Assembly: GCA_905234455.1 (NCBI GenBank)
Contig: CAJOIH010000003.1
Coordinates: 94,431 to 158,430 of the forward strand
Direction of reading: 5' to 3'
From: an uncultured Bacteroidales bacterium
GTDB taxonomy: Bacteria; Bacteroidota; Bacteroidia; Bacteroidales; F082
DNA length: 64,000 bases
The position numbers and the translations under genes are program-made. The notes below the pieces were generated by a model that saw only the letters and a program-made list of their open reading frames with translations, ran no database searches and was not told where the DNA came from. Numbering within the stretch: the stretch's first letter is position 1; every line of letters begins with the position of its first letter. Shown here piece after piece: positions 52,531 through 60,815 of the stretch.

Positions 52531-53424
52531 AAACAGCCCTCCGAATACCATTGTCAACAGGAAGGTGTGAAGCACCTGCTTGGGAAGCAGGCGGTCGGGA
52601 ACACCCGATTGCAAAGTCTTTCGGATGGTAAATAGATCCTTGAGAAACAAGGGGAACAGCAGCCAGAAGGCGTAACTGTAGAAGGGTGCTTCTTTCAGGA
52701 TTGAGAAGGCTGTCAAGCAGAGGAACGAGACGACTATTAATAGGATGTGGTAGGCGAAGGCGTATTTTAGGCCCAGCTTGACCACGAGAGTGTTTTTGCC
52801 CGAGACTTGATCGTTTTCGTAGTCGCGCATATTATTAATGTTGAGCACGGCGTTGGAGCAGCAGCCCATGGCGGTAGCTGGGAGCAGGATGGCGAGATCG
52901 AGAATTTTGGTGGCGAGGTAGTATGTACCTGCCACGGCTGCCCAGCCAAAGAACAGAAAGCAGAACAGGTCGCCGAGGCCCTGGTAGCCGTAGGGGTGTT
53001 TGCCAAGGGTATACAACAGGGCGGCTAGGACTGCGGCCACACCCACGATAGCAAATACCGCCAGTTCTTGCCAGGTAAGATGGGCAAAAACAAAGATTAA
53101 TAATGCGCCTAATATTAATGCAATAACGGCGGTGATGGCGATGCCGGTGCGCATTTGGCGTTCGGTGATGGCACCGCTTTGGAGGGTGCGTCGAGGGCCG
53201 GTGCGGTGGGTGTTGTCGACCCCTTTTTTAAAGTCGCCGTAATCATTGGCGAGGTTAGAGAGTATTTGCAATGAGACTGCGGTGAGGGCGCAGAGGGCGA
53301 GGGTCCACGGGTTGACTGCAGGGTTGGCGGCAACAGCCAGGAAGCCACCCATCAGGATTCCGGATAGGGAGAGCAGCACGGTCCGGGGACGGGCGGCTCT
53401 CCACCATGTTTTCACCGATGCCAT
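52513..53424 (-). CDS. menA: 1,4-dihydroxy-2-naphthoate polyprenyltransferase
   Basis: 303 residues, UbiA superfamily integral membrane protein with about eight TM helices. The first Asp-rich motif NLANDYGDFKKGVDN and the second DYENDQVSGKNTL bind prenyl diphosphate through Mg. ARPRTVLLSLSGILMG is the MenA N terminus. It attaches the isoprenoid tail in menaquinone synthesis. It follows the helicase gene by 2 bp. Confidence 0.94.
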   Translation of the reverse strand: MASVKTWWRAARPRTVLLSLSGILMGGFLAVAANPAVNPWTLALCALTAVSLQILSNLANDYGDFKKGVDNTHRTGPRRTLQSGAITERQMRTGIAITAVIALILGALLIFVFAHLTWQELAVFAIVGVAAVLAALLYTLGKHPYGYQGLGDLFCFLFFGWAAVAGTYYLATKILDLAILLPATAMGCCSNAVLNINNMRDYENDQVSGKNTLVVKLGLKYAFAYHILLIVVSFLCLTAFSILKEAPFYSYAFWLLFPLFLKDLFTIRKTLQSGVPDRLLPKQVLHTFLLTMVFGGLFLLGNQ

Positions 53425-53426
53425 GA

Positions 53427-55394
53427 TTATTTACGACGGCCGCCGTGGCGACGTGGGGAATAATAATCAGGTTCGGCGTTGCGGGCGGCGCCGCGGCGGC
53501 CACGGTTGTTGGAGCGAGCGCCGAAGCCACGTTCTTCGTTGCGTTTTTTGCGGGAGGGGCGGACGTCGTCTTCATCGATGAACACTTCGACGTCTTCCAG
53601 ATGGTCGCGCCAGTCGGGGTCGAGCCATTCGTGGCCGTCGCGGGAGCGCTCTGATTTATATTTCGGTTTATCGGGATTCGATTTAACGACATCACGAGGA
53701 GCTTTCTTTTTTTCACGACGTTCTGTCTTCTCTCTTTCCAGGGGGGAAGCTTTCTTTTCGCGTTTGGGTTGGTCCTTGGCTACTTCGACGTAGATGCCTT
53801 GGGGGTTGCGGCGCGGGTCGGAGAAACATTCGAGAATCAGGGGGATGAAGCTTTCTTCCACGTCGACGTAAGAGTAGTCGGCAAAGAGGTCGATGCGGCC
53901 GATGGGGATGTTTTTGGTGCGTGTGACATCGTTGATTTTGCCGATGATCTTTTGGGGAAGGACGTGGTCGTTCTTGCCCATGCCATAATAGAGGCGTTTC
54001 ATGGTTTGGTCCATGCGGTCGCGTTCTTTCTTGCGTTCGGCTTTGTCTTTCTTTTCCGCTTTGTCGTCGGCATTGAGGTCGACGGCGTCTTTGTAGTAGT
54101 CGAGGAAGCGGTTGAAGTTGAGGGCCACCATGCGGGTGATCAGTTCTTCGCGGCTCATCCATTCGAGCTTTTTGAAGATGACTGGCAGGTAGTCATCGAT
54201 ATCTTCGCGGTTGATGTCGACGTGTTCAATACGGTCAATATGATTGAAGAGTTGTTTTTCACAAACTTCCTTGCCGGTGGGGATCATGGCGCGTTCGATG
54301 GGGCGGCCTACGATCTTTTCGATTTGCTTGACTTTATGTTTTTCGCGGAGGTGCACGAGGCTGATGCAGATGCCCCGTTTGTCGGCGCGACCTGTACGAC
54401 CGCTACGGTGCACGTAGGTCTCGATGTCGTCAGGCAGGTTATAATTAATAATATGGGTCAGTTCTTTGACGTCGATGCCACGGGCGGCCACGTCGGTGGC
54501 GACCAGCAGTTGCAGGGAGCGTTTGCGAAAATGGTCCATAACGTTGTCGCGCATGGCCTGTGAGAGGTCGCCGTGGAGGGCAGCGGCGTTATAGCCGTCT
54601 TGGATGAGGCTGTCGGCAATCTCTTGGGTCTCGAGTTTGGTACGGCAGAAGATGATGCCATAGATCGACGGGGTGTAGTCGATGATGCGTTTGAGCACTG
54701 AGTAGCGGTCCTTGGCGGCCATCATGTAGTAGCGGTGGTCGACGTTGGCGGTACCCGAGTTACGTTCGCCGACGGCCACTTTCACGGGGTCGGTCATGTA
54801 CTTGTTGAGGATGGCTTCGACCTCTTTGGGCATGGTGGCCGAGAAGAGCATGGTATGGCGGCCTTCCTTGGGCATATATTCGAGGATGTCGTCGACCTCT
54901 TCCTGGAAGCCCATGTTGAGCATTTCGTCGGCTTCGTCGAGGATCATGGTCTTCACGTTGCTAAAGTCGACCCGATTGCGGCGGATCATGTCGCGGAGTC
55001 GGCCGGGCGTAGCCACGATGATCTGGGGTTTCTTGGCTAGGTCCTTGAACTGCAGTTCGATGCTGGCGCCGCCGTAGACCGGCACGACGAGGATTTCGGG
55101 GATGTACTTCGCATAGTTGCGGAGGTCCTTGGTGATCTGCATGCAGAGTTCACGTGTAGGACAGAGGATCAGCGCTTGCACGGCGCGCAGTGAGGGGTCT
55201 ATCTTCTGGAGCAGCGGCAATCCGAATGCGGCTGTCTTTCCAGTTCCCGTCTGGGCGAGGCCGACGAAGTCGGTGTCGCGTTCCAACAGTACAGGAATCG
55301 TTTGTTCCTGTATCGGCATAGGATTTTCGAACCCCAGCTCCCCTATTGCCTTCAACAGAGCGGAGTCCAATCCAAAATCGGTAAATTGTGACAT
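53427..55394 (-). CDS. DEAD-box RNA helicase (DeaD/CsdA-like)
   Basis: 655 residues. Motifs in order: Q motif (FENPMPIQEQTIP), I AQTGTGKTAAFG, Ia PTRELC, II LDEADEML, III SATM, V ATDVAARGID, VI HRSGRTGRADK. After the helicase core comes a DbpA-type RNA-binding region (GRIDLFADYSYVDVEESF), then a basic Lys/Arg/Glu tail ending in RRGAARNAEP, RRHGGRRK. It probably remodels rRNA or mRNA in the cytosol, especially in cold. A TAATTTTG box at 55424-55431 lies upstream. Confidence 0.94.
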   Translation of the reverse strand: MSQFTDFGLDSALLKAIGELGFENPMPIQEQTIPVLLERDTDFVGLAQTGTGKTAAFGLPLLQKIDPSLRAVQALILCPTRELCMQITKDLRNYAKYIPEILVVPVYGGASIELQFKDLAKKPQIIVATPGRLRDMIRRNRVDFSNVKTMILDEADEMLNMGFQEEVDDILEYMPKEGRHTMLFSATMPKEVEAILNKYMTDPVKVAVGERNSGTANVDHRYYMMAAKDRYSVLKRIIDYTPSIYGIIFCRTKLETQEIADSLIQDGYNAAALHGDLSQAMRDNVMDHFRKRSLQLLVATDVAARGIDVKELTHIINYNLPDDIETYVHRSGRTGRADKRGICISLVHLREKHKVKQIEKIVGRPIERAMIPTGKEVCEKQLFNHIDRIEHVDINREDIDDYLPVIFKKLEWMSREELITRMVALNFNRFLDYYKDAVDLNADDKAEKKDKAERKKERDRMDQTMKRLYYGMGKNDHVLPQKIIGKINDVTRTKNIPIGRIDLFADYSYVDVEESFIPLILECFSDPRRNPQGIYVEVAKDQPKREKKASPLEREKTERREKKKAPRDVVKSNPDKPKYKSERSRDGHEWLDPDWRDHLEDVEVFIDEDDVRPSRKKRNEERGFGARSNNRGRRGAARNAEPDYYSPRRHGGRRK

Positions 55395-55423
55395 GAAATA
55401 TTAATGATGTTTGAAAAACGCTG

Positions 55424-55431
55424 CAAAATTA
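55424..55431 (-). promoter_or_regulatory. Minus-7 box for helicase-menA operon
   Basis: TAATTTTG on the minus strand, 29 bases before the helicase ATG. It is divergent from the box at 55445-55452. Confidence 0.5.
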
Positions 55432-55444
55432 CAAAAAAACTCTC

Positions 55445-55452
55445 TATCTTTG
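55445..55452 (+). promoter_or_regulatory. Minus-7 box for serine hydrolase
   Basis: TATCTTTG, ten bases before the ATG at 55463, giving a very short leader. Confidence 0.6.
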
Positions 55453-55462
55453 CCTCTTTAAG

Positions 55463-56656
55463 ATGAAGATTGTCGTTAGAGCCATATTAATTGCTTGTGG
55501 ACTGATGGGGCTGGTGATGACCTCGTGTAGGGAGAAGCCTCACGGGCCGGTCCCCGAGTTGAATGTAGACAGCCTCTTTGTGGACCTGGGCAAGGCCAAG
55601 GTGGAGCGTCGTGCCGCCATGGCGGAGAAGGCATTCGACGAGATGCACAAAAGCCAGAACTTGAACGGCGTGGTGCTCTATGCCGAAGGCGAGCAGGTGA
55701 TCTTCAAGAAGGCTTACGGCTGGCGCAATCTCACCAGGCAGAAGGATTCGTTGCGTGTTGACGACCAGTTTCAGTTGGCGTCGGTCTCGAAAATGTTCAC
55801 CGCCGAGGCCATCATGCTGTTGTATTCCCAGGGGAAGCTTGACTATGACGATGACATCACGAAGTATCTGCCCGAGTTCCCTTACCAAGGCATCACCATC
55901 CGCAACCTGTTGAACCACCGTTCCGGCCTGTCGCGTTACGAGGTGTTGGCCGACGAGCGTTGGCCCGACCGGGTGGTTCCTGTGGGCAACGACGACATCA
56001 TCAAGCTGTACGCCCAGCACAAGCCCGACCCTTACAACCGACCTGATGTCACCTTCCACTATACCAATGTAAACTATGCGTTGCTGGCCAGCATTGTGGA
56101 GAAGGTGTCGGGGCAGCATTTCGAGGACTTCATGCGGGAGCAGGTGTTTGAGCCGTTGGGCATGGAGCGGTCGTACATCTATTCGCTACGAGGCGTCGAC
56201 CGGCTGAAGACCTTTGTCGACACCGAGGTGCAGGGACATGACCTGTTGCGCAAAGGTGCCCGGAGGGCCCAGGACGACTATCTGAACGGCGTTTTGGGCG
56301 ACAAGGGGATGTTTTCGACGGTGGAGGACCTCTACCGGTTCCGCACGGCCATTGAGTACGGGCTGTTCTTGCCCGACAGTATCCAGCGGGAGGCCTTCGT
56401 GCCCGGGTCGCCCACCTGGAAGAAGGGTGAGAACTACGGTTTCGGGTGGCGGATGAACGAGAAGCATCCTGGCGTGCTGTTTCATTTCGGTTGGTGGAAA
56501 GGGTACCGATCCTTCTTCATCCGGGACATTGAGAAGGGGCGCACCCTCATCGTGCTCACCAACACCGACAGCGGCGTGGTGGGCGATGCCCTTTGGGATT
56601 TCATCAACGACACTTCGGTGCAGCTTCCTCCTTGTTCGCTCAACATGAATTTTTAA
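55463..56656 (+). CDS. Beta-lactamase-fold serine hydrolase lipoprotein
   Basis: 397 residues. Lipobox leader ending LVMTSCRE. The class C beta-lactamase/D-peptidase fold shows the SxxK motif SVSKMFTAEA at about residue 108, the YxN motif in HYTNVNYALL, and a late LFHFGWWKGY, the H-x-G variant of the KTG box common in these esterase/peptidase homologues. NHRSGLSRYE precedes YxN. It may act on D-amino-acid peptides or esters in the periplasm; substrate unknown. Confidence 0.9.
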   Translation: MKIVVRAILIACGLMGLVMTSCREKPHGPVPELNVDSLFVDLGKAKVERRAAMAEKAFDEMHKSQNLNGVVLYAEGEQVIFKKAYGWRNLTRQKDSLRVDDQFQLASVSKMFTAEAIMLLYSQGKLDYDDDITKYLPEFPYQGITIRNLLNHRSGLSRYEVLADERWPDRVVPVGNDDIIKLYAQHKPDPYNRPDVTFHYTNVNYALLASIVEKVSGQHFEDFMREQVFEPLGMERSYIYSLRGVDRLKTFVDTEVQGHDLLRKGARRAQDDYLNGVLGDKGMFSTVEDLYRFRTAIEYGLFLPDSIQREAFVPGSPTWKKGENYGFGWRMNEKHPGVLFHFGWWKGYRSFFIRDIEKGRTLIVLTNTDSGVVGDALWDFINDTSVQLPPCSLNMNF

Positions 56657-56674
56657 AGTTTTTTTGAAAAAAGC

Positions 56675-56704
56675 TTTGTAAAATTGAAAATTGTCGTATC
56701 TTTG
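56675..56704 (+). promoter_or_regulatory. Promoter of candidate small RNA
   Basis: TTTG at 56675-56678, an 18-base spacer and TATCTTTG at 56697-56704. No ORF follows within the transcript that ends at 56,822. Confidence 0.6.
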
Positions 56705-56708
56705 CAGC

Positions 56709-56822
56709 GGTTCTTATCATAATGACCTGGAAGTTGTGATTACAACTTCTATTTTAAAGGTTTCATAAATTTTGGTTTTTGGTTCATGAAAATCCCCGCT
56801 TTTGTGGGGATTTTCTTGTTTT
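56709..56822 (+). ncRNA. Candidate small RNA, about 115 nt
   Basis: Between a complete promoter and a strong terminator (56788-56822) lies a non-coding stretch. It contains a hairpin GAAGTTGT-GATT-ACAACTTC (56730-56749), an A/T-rich single-stranded stretch and then the terminator. pgi has its own promoter further on (56827-56834), so this transcript appears separate. It could be a trans-acting RNA, or the remains of a leader. Family not recognised. Confidence 0.5.
56788..56822 (+). terminator. Terminator of candidate small RNA
   Basis: GAAAATCCCC pairs perfectly over 10 bp with GGGGATTTTC around an 8-base loop, followed by TTGTTTTT. Confidence 0.85.
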
Positions 56823-56826
56823 TGAT

Positions 56827-56834
56827 TATATTTG
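56827..56834 (+). promoter_or_regulatory. Minus-7 box for pgi
   Basis: TATATTTG, 17 bases before the pgi ATG at 56852. It lies directly after the small-RNA terminator. Confidence 0.6.
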
Positions 56835-56851
56835 CATCAAATTCTCACGTT

Positions 56852-58192
56852 ATGAAACTAGAACTCAACCACACCTTTTCCTTCCTCAGCAAGGAAAACA
56901 TGCAGTCCTACGAGTCTGCCATTGCTTCGACCTACAATACCATTTTCAACAAGACCGGTGCCGGCAACGACTTCCTTGGGTGGGTCAACCTGCCTTCGGA
57001 GATCGACGAGGCTTTCCTTGCCGACATTGAGCGGACGGCGGCCGAGTTGCGCAAGAAGTCGGACCTTTTCGTGGTGATTGGCATCGGAGGTTCCTATCTG
57101 GGTGCCCGTGCCGTCATCGAGGCTTTGCAGAACCATTTTGCCCCGTTGAGTGGCGAAAGGCCCTTGATCGTGTATGCCGGGCATAACATGAGCGAGGATT
57201 ACCTTCATGAATTAATAGCCATTTTGGACCAAAAAGACTATTCCCTGGCGGTGATCTCGAAGTCGGGCACCACCACTGAGCCTGCCATTGCCTTCCGCAT
57301 CTTGAAGCAACATATTATTAATAAGTATGGCGAGCAGGAGGCCGCCTCGCGCATCATCGCCATCACCGACAAGGCCAAGGGTGCGTTGAAGCAGCTGGCC
57401 AACGTGAAGGGTTACAAGACCTACATCGTCCCTGACGACGTGGGAGGCCGTTTCTCGGTGCTCACTCCGGTGGGGCTGTTGCCCATCGCCGTGGCTGGCA
57501 TCGACATCCGAGCCTTGGTGAAAGGTGCCGTCGAGATCGAGCAACTTTGCAAGAGCAACCCCACCTTGAACGGCAACTTCGTGTCGGAATACGCCGTGGT
57601 ACGCCACATGATGTACCTGATGGGAAAGACCAACGAGATCATGGTGAACTACGAGCCCCGGTTGGTGTATTTCAGCGAGTGGTGGAAGCAGCTCTACGGC
57701 GAGAGCCATGGCAAGAACCACAAGGGTATCTTCCCCGCTTCGGTCACTTTCAGCACCGACTTGCATTCCATGGGGCAGTACATCCAAGACGGCTTGCGCA
57801 ACCTGTTTGAGACGGTGATTTCGGTGGAGCGCTCCAACCATGAGCTTCGCATCCCTCTTGAAAACGAGGATCTTGACCAGCTGAACTACATTGCCGGCAA
57901 GCGCATCTCGGAGGTGAACCACAAGGCCGAGCTCGGCACCATGCTTGCCCACGAGGACGGCGGCGTGCCGGTGATCCGTTTGGAGATCCCGGAGGTGTCG
58001 GCTTTCGTGCTTGGCCAGCTGATTTACTTCTTCGAGATGGCTTGTGCCCTGAGCGGTTACCTGCTTGAGGTGAATCCCTTCGACCAGCCCGGCGTGGAGG
58101 CTTACAAGAAGAACATGTTCGCTTTGTTAGGAAAGAAGGGTTATGAGGAGAAGACTGCGGAATTGAATCACAGGCTGTCCACTATCTTATAG
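56852..58192 (+). CDS. pgi: Glucose-6-phosphate isomerase
   Basis: 446 residues, the short bacterial form. It interconverts glucose 6-phosphate and fructose 6-phosphate. Motifs: VIGIGGSYLGARAV, ISKSGTTTEPAIAFR, the PGI signature DDVGGRFSVLTPVGLLP, and a late KRISEVNHKAE. The ATG at 56852 is chosen over one at 56786 because the upstream codons lie in a terminator and before the promoter box. Its 3' end overlaps the converging U32 gene by 25 bp. Confidence 0.96.
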   Translation: MKLELNHTFSFLSKENMQSYESAIASTYNTIFNKTGAGNDFLGWVNLPSEIDEAFLADIERTAAELRKKSDLFVVIGIGGSYLGARAVIEALQNHFAPLSGERPLIVYAGHNMSEDYLHELIAILDQKDYSLAVISKSGTTTEPAIAFRILKQHIINKYGEQEAASRIIAITDKAKGALKQLANVKGYKTYIVPDDVGGRFSVLTPVGLLPIAVAGIDIRALVKGAVEIEQLCKSNPTLNGNFVSEYAVVRHMMYLMGKTNEIMVNYEPRLVYFSEWWKQLYGESHGKNHKGIFPASVTFSTDLHSMGQYIQDGLRNLFETVISVERSNHELRIPLENEDLDQLNYIAGKRISEVNHKAELGTMLAHEDGGVPVIRLEIPEVSAFVLGQLIYFFEMACALSGYLLEVNPFDQPGVEAYKKNMFALLGKKGYEEKTAELNHRLSTIL

Positions 58193-59406
58193 ACCTTATC
58201 CCCCCTTCGGACCACCGTTTTGACCGGGATGGAGCAGATGTCGCCTTTGACGGCGCGAGGCACGGGGCCTTCGTCGAGACGGATTTCGCGGATACCATCC
58301 TCGTAGACACCTGTGGTTGGGCCGATGATCATGATGGGGTCGTCGACGTTCAGGTCGTGGGTCTCCACACGGATTTCGGCGACGCTCAAACGGCTGAAAT
58401 AATTGGTTACCTGTCCGATGAACAGTTTGGTTTGGGTGGCTTGTGAGCCGTATTGCTTGGACCACTCGAAGGTACGGCGGCCTAGGTAATAGCCATCCCA
58501 AAAGCCGCGGTTATAGACGCTTTTCAGGCGTTCCATCCATGCGTCGATCTTCTCTTGGGTGAAGGTGCCTTCCTGGATGGCCTTCACTGCTTCGTGGTAT
58601 ACCTCTACGGTCATTTTGGTGTATTCCGGCGAACGTCCGCGGCCTTCGATCTTGAGCACTTCCACGCCGGCCTCCAGCACTCGGTCGAGGAACGGCAGTG
58701 TGCAAAGGTCTTTCGGCGACATGATGTATTCATTGTCGAGTGCCAGTTCAAAGCCTTCTTCGCGTTCTTTGACGTCGTAGCCCCGGCGGCACAGTTGCAG
58801 GCAGGCGCCCCGATTTGAGGAGGAGTTGAAGAGGTCCTGGCTGAGGTTGCATTTGCCCGAGATGGCCATGCACAGGGCGCCATGGCAGAACACCTCGATG
58901 CGCACCAGATCGCCATGAGGTCCCCGTATCTGTTGGCGTTCGATTTCCTCGGTGATGTGTTTCACCTGGTCGATATCAAGTTCACGGGCCGTCACCATCA
59001 CATCGGCAAACTGGGCGTAATACTTCACTGCTTCCAGGTTGGTGATATTGCATTGGGTGGACATGTGCACTTCGACGCCGATCTGGCGGGCGTATTGGAT
59101 CACGCTTTGGTCGGAGGCGATGATGGCCGAGATGCCGTTTGCTTTGATGGCATCGAGCAGCTGGTGCATCTCGTCCATTTCCTCGTCGTAGATGACCGTA
59201 TTCACGGTGACGTAGCTCTTTACGCCATGTTCGTTGCAGGTCTCGGCAAGCTGGCGCAGGTCGTCCAGGGTGAAGTTCTTGGCCGACCTTGAGCGCATGT
59301 TCAGTTTCCCGATGCCGAAGTACACGCTGCCGGCACCGGCTTGTATGGCGGCTGACAGGGCTTCGTACGAGCCCACGGGAGCCATGATTTCGATGTTCTT
59401 TTTCAT
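58168..59406 (-). CDS. Peptidase U32 family protein (probable tRNA hydroxylation protein TrhP-like)
   Basis: 412 residues. U32 features: MAPVGSYEALSAAIQAGAGSVYFG at the start, VHMSTQCNITN, the cluster FCHGALCMAISGKCNLSQ and NRGACLQLCRR with four cysteines that can bind an Fe-S cluster, and EGRGRSPEYT. Related E. coli proteins TrhP and RlhA hydroxylate tRNA or rRNA rather than act as peptidases, so RNA modification is more likely here. The box at 59412-59419 leaves almost no leader. Confidence 0.92.
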   Translation of the reverse strand: MKKNIEIMAPVGSYEALSAAIQAGAGSVYFGIGKLNMRSRSAKNFTLDDLRQLAETCNEHGVKSYVTVNTVIYDEEMDEMHQLLDAIKANGISAIIASDQSVIQYARQIGVEVHMSTQCNITNLEAVKYYAQFADVMVTARELDIDQVKHITEEIERQQIRGPHGDLVRIEVFCHGALCMAISGKCNLSQDLFNSSSNRGACLQLCRRGYDVKEREEGFELALDNEYIMSPKDLCTLPFLDRVLEAGVEVLKIEGRGRSPEYTKMTVEVYHEAVKAIQEGTFTQEKIDAWMERLKSVYNRGFWDGYYLGRRTFEWSKQYGSQATQTKLFIGQVTNYFSRLSVAEIRVETHDLNVDDPIMIIGPTTGVYEDGIREIRLDEGPVPRAVKGDICSIPVKTVVRRGDKVYKIVDSL

Positions 59407-59411
59407 GGCTG

Positions 59412-59419
59412 CAAAGGTA
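59412..59419 (-). promoter_or_regulatory. Minus-7 box for U32 gene (near-leaderless)
   Basis: TACCTTTG on the minus strand, only five bases before the ATG at 59406. Confidence 0.55.
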
Positions 59420-59461
59420 AAAAATATCCATAAACCCTTGCGGTATTAATAGGAAAGCCCT

Positions 59462-59469
59462 TACCTTTG
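59462..59469 (+). promoter_or_regulatory. Minus-7 box for pspC-PHP pair
   Basis: TACCTTTG, 25 bases before the ATG at 59495. Confidence 0.6.
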
Positions 59470-59494
59470 CGCCGAATAATTAATACTGAATGCC

Positions 59495-59737
59495 ATGCAA
59501 AAGAAACTCTATCGTTCCGTCATTGACAAAAAACTCTGCGGAGTTTGTGGCGGTCTTGGTGACTATTTTGAGATCGATTCCACGCTGGTTCGTCTGCTTT
59601 GGGTGATTCTCGCCTTCATTTCATGTGGAGCGGCGCTGTTGGGATACTTGATTTGTGCGATCATCGTTCCCTCGCAACCCCAGTCCATCGAACAGCCTCC
59701 TTACACTCAGGAACCACAGGAACCCCAAGAGCCTTAA
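59495..59737 (+). CDS. PspC domain protein
   Basis: 80 residues. The PspC domain (KKLYRSVIDKKLCGVCGGLG, a DYFEIDSTLVRLLWVI strand and a TM helix LAFISCGAALLGYLICAII) is complete and followed by a Pro/Glu/Gln-rich tail (EPQEPQEP). PspC-type proteins sit in the inner membrane and respond to envelope stress. Its stop shares one base with the next ATG (TAATG). Confidence 0.92.
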   Translation: MQKKLYRSVIDKKLCGVCGGLGDYFEIDSTLVRLLWVILAFISCGAALLGYLICAIIVPSQPQSIEQPPYTQEPQEPQEP

Positions 59738-60534
59738 TGCAGAACTTCAACATTCATACCCACAGCATCTATTCTGACGGCAAGTCCACGCCCCGCGAGC
59801 ATGTGGAGGAGGCCATCCGTCAGGGATTGGTGAAGTTGGGTTTTTCGGAGCATGGTCCCCTACCTTTCGACAACACTTTCTCGGTGAAGGCCGAGCGGAT
59901 GCCGGAGTATTTGGCGGAGGTTGGGCAGTTGAAGGAGGAATTTAAAGATCAACTAGAGATACTAGCGGGACTAGAGGTGGATTACATTCCTGGGGTTTCG
60001 GAGCGGTTTGCGGTGACCAAGGAGAAGTACCACCTTGATTATCTGATTGGGGGTGTGCATTTGGTGGGGCATTCGGCCAATCCTGAGGAGCTCTGGTTCA
60101 TTGACGGGCCCAAGTGGGAGATTTACGACGAAGGGCTGCAGAAGTTCTTCGGTGGCGACATCCGGCGGGCGGTGCGGTGTTTCTTTGACCAGACCAACCA
60201 GATGATCGAGCAGGAGGAGTTTGACATCATCGCCCATTTCGACAAGATCAAGATGCATAATCGGGACCGGTATTTCCATGAAGATGAACCATGGTACCGC
60301 AAGTTAGCGCTTGAGACGCTCGACTTGATTCATGAGAAAGGCTTGATTGTGGAGGTGAACACGAGGGGGATTTACAAGAAACGGTACAATGGTTTTTATC
60401 CCTCGCCATGGTTGATGGCGGAGGCGCACAAGATGGGGGTTCCGATGATCATTTCAAGTGATGCGCATCATTACAGCGAACTCACTCTGGAGTTTGAAGC
60501 TGCTGAAGAAGCTTTAAAAGTAGCGTGTCTTTGA
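59737..60534 (+). CDS. PHP-domain histidinol-phosphatase
   Basis: 265 residues from the ATG at 59737. PHP metal-ligand motifs are N-terminal NIHTHSIYSDG, FSEHGPLPFD, GLEVDYIPG, DYLIGGVHLVG, FDIIAHFDKIK, NTRGI and the final SSDAHH. It resembles HisK-type phosphatases that convert histidinol phosphate to histidinol. Histidine genes are not nearby, so another phosphoester is possible. It is translationally coupled to pspC. Confidence 0.88.
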   Translation: MQNFNIHTHSIYSDGKSTPREHVEEAIRQGLVKLGFSEHGPLPFDNTFSVKAERMPEYLAEVGQLKEEFKDQLEILAGLEVDYIPGVSERFAVTKEKYHLDYLIGGVHLVGHSANPEELWFIDGPKWEIYDEGLQKFFGGDIRRAVRCFFDQTNQMIEQEEFDIIAHFDKIKMHNRDRYFHEDEPWYRKLALETLDLIHEKGLIVEVNTRGIYKKRYNGFYPSPWLMAEAHKMGVPMIISSDAHHYSELTLEFEAAEEALKVACL

Positions 60535-60540
60535 CACACT

Positions 60541-60576
60541 AAAGAAAAAAACCCCACCGGTACGGGCCCGGTGGGG
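60541..60576 (-). terminator. Terminator after rpmF
   Basis: On the minus strand CCCCACCGG pairs over 9 bp with CCGGTGGGG around a 7-base loop, followed by TTTTTTTCTTT. It ends the yceD-rpmF transcript. Confidence 0.85.
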
Positions 60577-60611
60577 AAAAACAATATAAAGATTATGAAA
60601 AAAATCCGTTT

Positions 60612-60781
60612 TTACTTGGCGGCAATTACCACTTTGCCTTTGTAATAGAGGTCACCGTCGACATAGTAAGCTCTGTGTCTGACGTGCATGGTGCCGGTAG
60701 TAGGATCGACGCTCACGTTCGGAGTTGAGTTCTTCTCTTTGCGCCTCTGGTGTGAGACTGTCTGCGTTTAGGATGTGCCAT
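60612..60781 (-). pseudogene. rpmF: Ribosomal protein L32 gene, reading frame broken
   Basis: From the ATG at 60781 the frame reads MAHPKRRQSHTRGAKRRT, the L32 N terminus, then stops after four more residues. A second frame continues as TPNVSVDPTTGTMHVRHR and AYYVDGDLYYKGKVVIAAK, a fitting L32 C terminus, ending at 60612. The span is 170 bases, not a multiple of three, and four to five residues between KRRT and TPN appear missing. It follows yceD, as expected. Since L32 is normally retained, an assembly or sequencing error is quite possible. Confidence 0.82.
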
Positions 60782-60815
60782 TTTACTTTTATTTTAAAAT
60801 GTTAATACCGTTTAA

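Noticed and set aside
56786..56851. Earlier in-frame start for pgi
   Set aside because: The extra codons lie in a terminator hairpin and before the pgi promoter box. The known pgi N terminus begins at the later ATG.
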